This document shows, piece by piece, positions 6,799-8,010 of a stretch of DNA of 8,010 bases. Made by a program: the position numbers and the translations under genes. The notes under the pieces were generated by a model. The model ran no database searches. It was not told the DNA's origin and worked only from the letters and a program-made list of their open reading frames with translations. How positions within the stretch are numbered: the first letter of the stretch is position 1; every line of letters starts with the position of its first letter. Source of the DNA: Tenericutes bacterium HGW-Tenericutes-5 (GTDB lineage: Bacteria; Bacillota_I; Bacilli_A; Izemoplasmatales; Hujiaoplasmataceae); NCBI GenBank assembly GCA_002839125.1, contig PGXI01000065.1, forward strand, positions 1 through 8,010, read 5' to 3'.

Positions 6799-7863
6799 TT
6801 AGAATTTAATACCTTGTTCCAAAGCATCTGCTTCTGGTTTAATATCAATCTTCCATCCACATGATTGCACGGCTAATCTTGCATTTTGACCTTTTTTACC
6901 AATTGCTAATGATAATTGATCATCCGGCACGATGGCTAAAGCAGATTTATCTTTAACATTGATGATAACGGCGATTGTTTTAGCTGGCTGAATTGAATTT
7001 GAAATCAATTCTTTTGGATCATCACTATACTTGTAAATATCCATTTTTTCACCATTCAAACTATCGATAACACTTTTAATTCTAACGCCATTACGACCTA
7101 AACAAGCTCCAACTGGATCAACATCCGGATTATTGGAAGCTACACATACTTTACATCTGTCTCCTGGGTCTCTTGCTAAACCGATAATTTCAATAACGCC
7201 ATCTTTAAGTTCAGGAATAGCATTTTCCATTAAACGCTTAACTAAATTACGATCAGTTCTTGATACGTAAACCTTAGGTCCTTTAGTAGTTTCTTCTACT
7301 TTAGTTATATAAACGCTAATTCTATTACCAACAAATAAGTCACTTGGCAACAAGTCTCTTGAAGGAATTGAAGTTTCCGTATCTTTTCCTAAAAAAAGCG
7401 TTACGAACTCATCACTGATTTGCACAATCTCAGCACTTATCATCTCACCAACTTTATCAGTGAAATATTCCATATTTCTTTCTCTTTCAAGTTGCTTTAA
7501 TCCTTGCGTCAACATTTGTTTTGCTGTGGAAGCTGCTAATCTACCAAAATTCTTTGGTGTGATTTTTTCTTCAATAATATCACCGATTTTTGCGGTTTTC
7601 TTTAACTCTCTAGCCTCCGCAAGTGTAATTTGTGTTCCCGGTTCAGCTTCTGGATCAATTTCAGAAACAACCAAAGACTTAGCCACTAAAGTAATTTCGG
7701 CTTTTTCTTCATTAAAAACAACTTCAGCGTTTTGCTTACCGTTATATGCTTTCTTATAAGCGTTAAGCAACCCTCTCCCAAATACTTCTAAGATTTTCTC
7801 TTTTGGAATATCTCTGTCTTCTGCTAGAACTTCTAAAGCTTTAAAAAATTCTTTACTTGTCAT
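6799..7863 (-). CDS. nusA: Transcription termination/antitermination factor NusA
   Basis: NusA binds RNA polymerase and nascent RNA and modulates pausing, intrinsic termination and antitermination. The 354-aa protein has an RNAP-binding N-terminal domain (about 1-130, including FGRLAASTAKQ at 106-116), an S1 domain (about 134-201), KH1 (about 205-280, with DPVGACLGRNGVRI at 249-262) and KH2 (about 285-345, with LAIGKKGQNARLA at 319-331). It lacks the C-terminal acidic repeats of the E. coli protein, as is usual in Firmicutes and Mollicutes. In KH1 the RCKVCV stretch carries two cysteines (C237, C240) at places I would usually expect Thr/Ser and Ala/Ser. The ATG at 7863 follows AGGAGAG, which itself overlaps the rimP TAG stop. 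Confidence 0.97.
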   Translation of the reverse strand: MTSKEFFKALEVLAEDRDIPKEKILEVFGRGLLNAYKKAYNGKQNAEVVFNEEKAEITLVAKSLVVSEIDPEAEPGTQITLAEARELKKTAKIGDIIEEKITPKNFGRLAASTAKQMLTQGLKQLERERNMEYFTDKVGEMISAEIVQISDEFVTLFLGKDTETSIPSRDLLPSDLFVGNRISVYITKVEETTKGPKVYVSRTDRNLVKRLMENAIPELKDGVIEIIGLARDPGDRCKVCVASNNPDVDPVGACLGRNGVRIKSVIDSLNGEKMDIYKYSDDPKELISNSIQPAKTIAVIINVKDKSALAIVPDDQLSLAIGKKGQNARLAVQSCGWKIDIKPEADALEQGIKF

Positions 7864-7873
7864 TTTTTCTCTC

Positions 7874-8010
7874 CTAAAACTTGATTGCCAATCTAATCAG
7901 ATTAACATCAATATAATTAACTACTATTTTTTTATTCTTATTATTTAAAAGAGTTAAGTATTCACCATCAAAAGTAATTAACTTTCCCTCTAATTTTTGT
8001 TCATAAGTCT
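7874..8010 (-). CDS. rimP: Ribosome maturation factor RimP, C-terminal fragment (window edge)
   Basis: The last 44 codons of an ORF enter from the right edge and end in TAG at 7876-7874. The fragment begins TYEQKLEGKLITFDGE and ends in DVNLIRLAIKF. This fits the SH3-like C-terminal domain of RimP, whose usual ending resembles (A)RLA(I/V)KF. RimP binds the 30S subunit and helps 16S rRNA/S12 assembly. Position directly before nusA is the classic arrangement, and the stop codon sits in the nusA Shine-Dalgarno. The fragment is too short for identification by sequence alone, and the call rests on both the motif and the neighbourhood. The operon's promoter must lie beyond the window. Confidence 0.88.
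   Translation of the reverse strand, partial: TYEQKLEGKLITFDGEYLTLLNNKNKKIVVNYIDVNLIRLAIKF

Noticed and set aside
7460..7759. Plus-strand ORF inside nusA
   Set aside because: It is antisense to the conserved NusA N-terminal domain. The Ser/Phe/Ala-rich translation is typical of a shadow frame.

Overview
The window is a compact, AT-rich bacterial housekeeping region with almost no intergenic space (largest gap 77-86 bp). Proteins resemble Firmicutes/Mollicutes families, and all three recognisable tryptophans (nusA, infB, exonuclease) are encoded by TGG. This fits a standard-code low-GC lineage such as Acholeplasma, Izemoplasma, Haloplasma or relatives. That placement is inference, since no marker here fixes a genus.

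Layout. Positions 1-1247 (+): the 3' three quarters of an RNase J gene, cut by the left edge. Positions 1253-1271: a hairpin with T-tracts on both sides, a bidirectional terminator between convergent genes. Positions 1278-3941 (-): a two-gene unit of uvrC followed by a DEDDh 3'-5' exonuclease with an unfamiliar N-terminal domain. Positions 3951-3979 (-): a near-consensus promoter (TTGCAA, 17 bp, extended -10 TGATATAAT) whose predicted start lies about 3 nt before the uvrC ATG, so uvrC is probably read from an almost leaderless mRNA. Positions 3987-4021: a perfect 13-bp hairpin, the terminator of the upstream operon. Positions 4028-8010 (-): the conserved transcription/translation operon rimP (3' end only)-nusA-ylxR-ylxQ-infB-rbfA, with overlapping or nearly touching genes.

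The rimP-rbfA operon links 30S maturation (RimP, RbfA), transcription elongation/termination (NusA), initiator-tRNA delivery (IF-2) and two small RNA-binding proteins. RNase J belongs to RNA turnover. UvrC performs the dual incision of nucleotide excision repair, and the exonuclease is co-oriented 21 bp downstream, where it could process nucleic-acid ends. I see no phage, IS, CRISPR, tRNA or rRNA. I found no convincing new multi-gene system. The points most worth a second look are the leaderless uvrC promoter arrangement and the exonuclease N-terminal domain.
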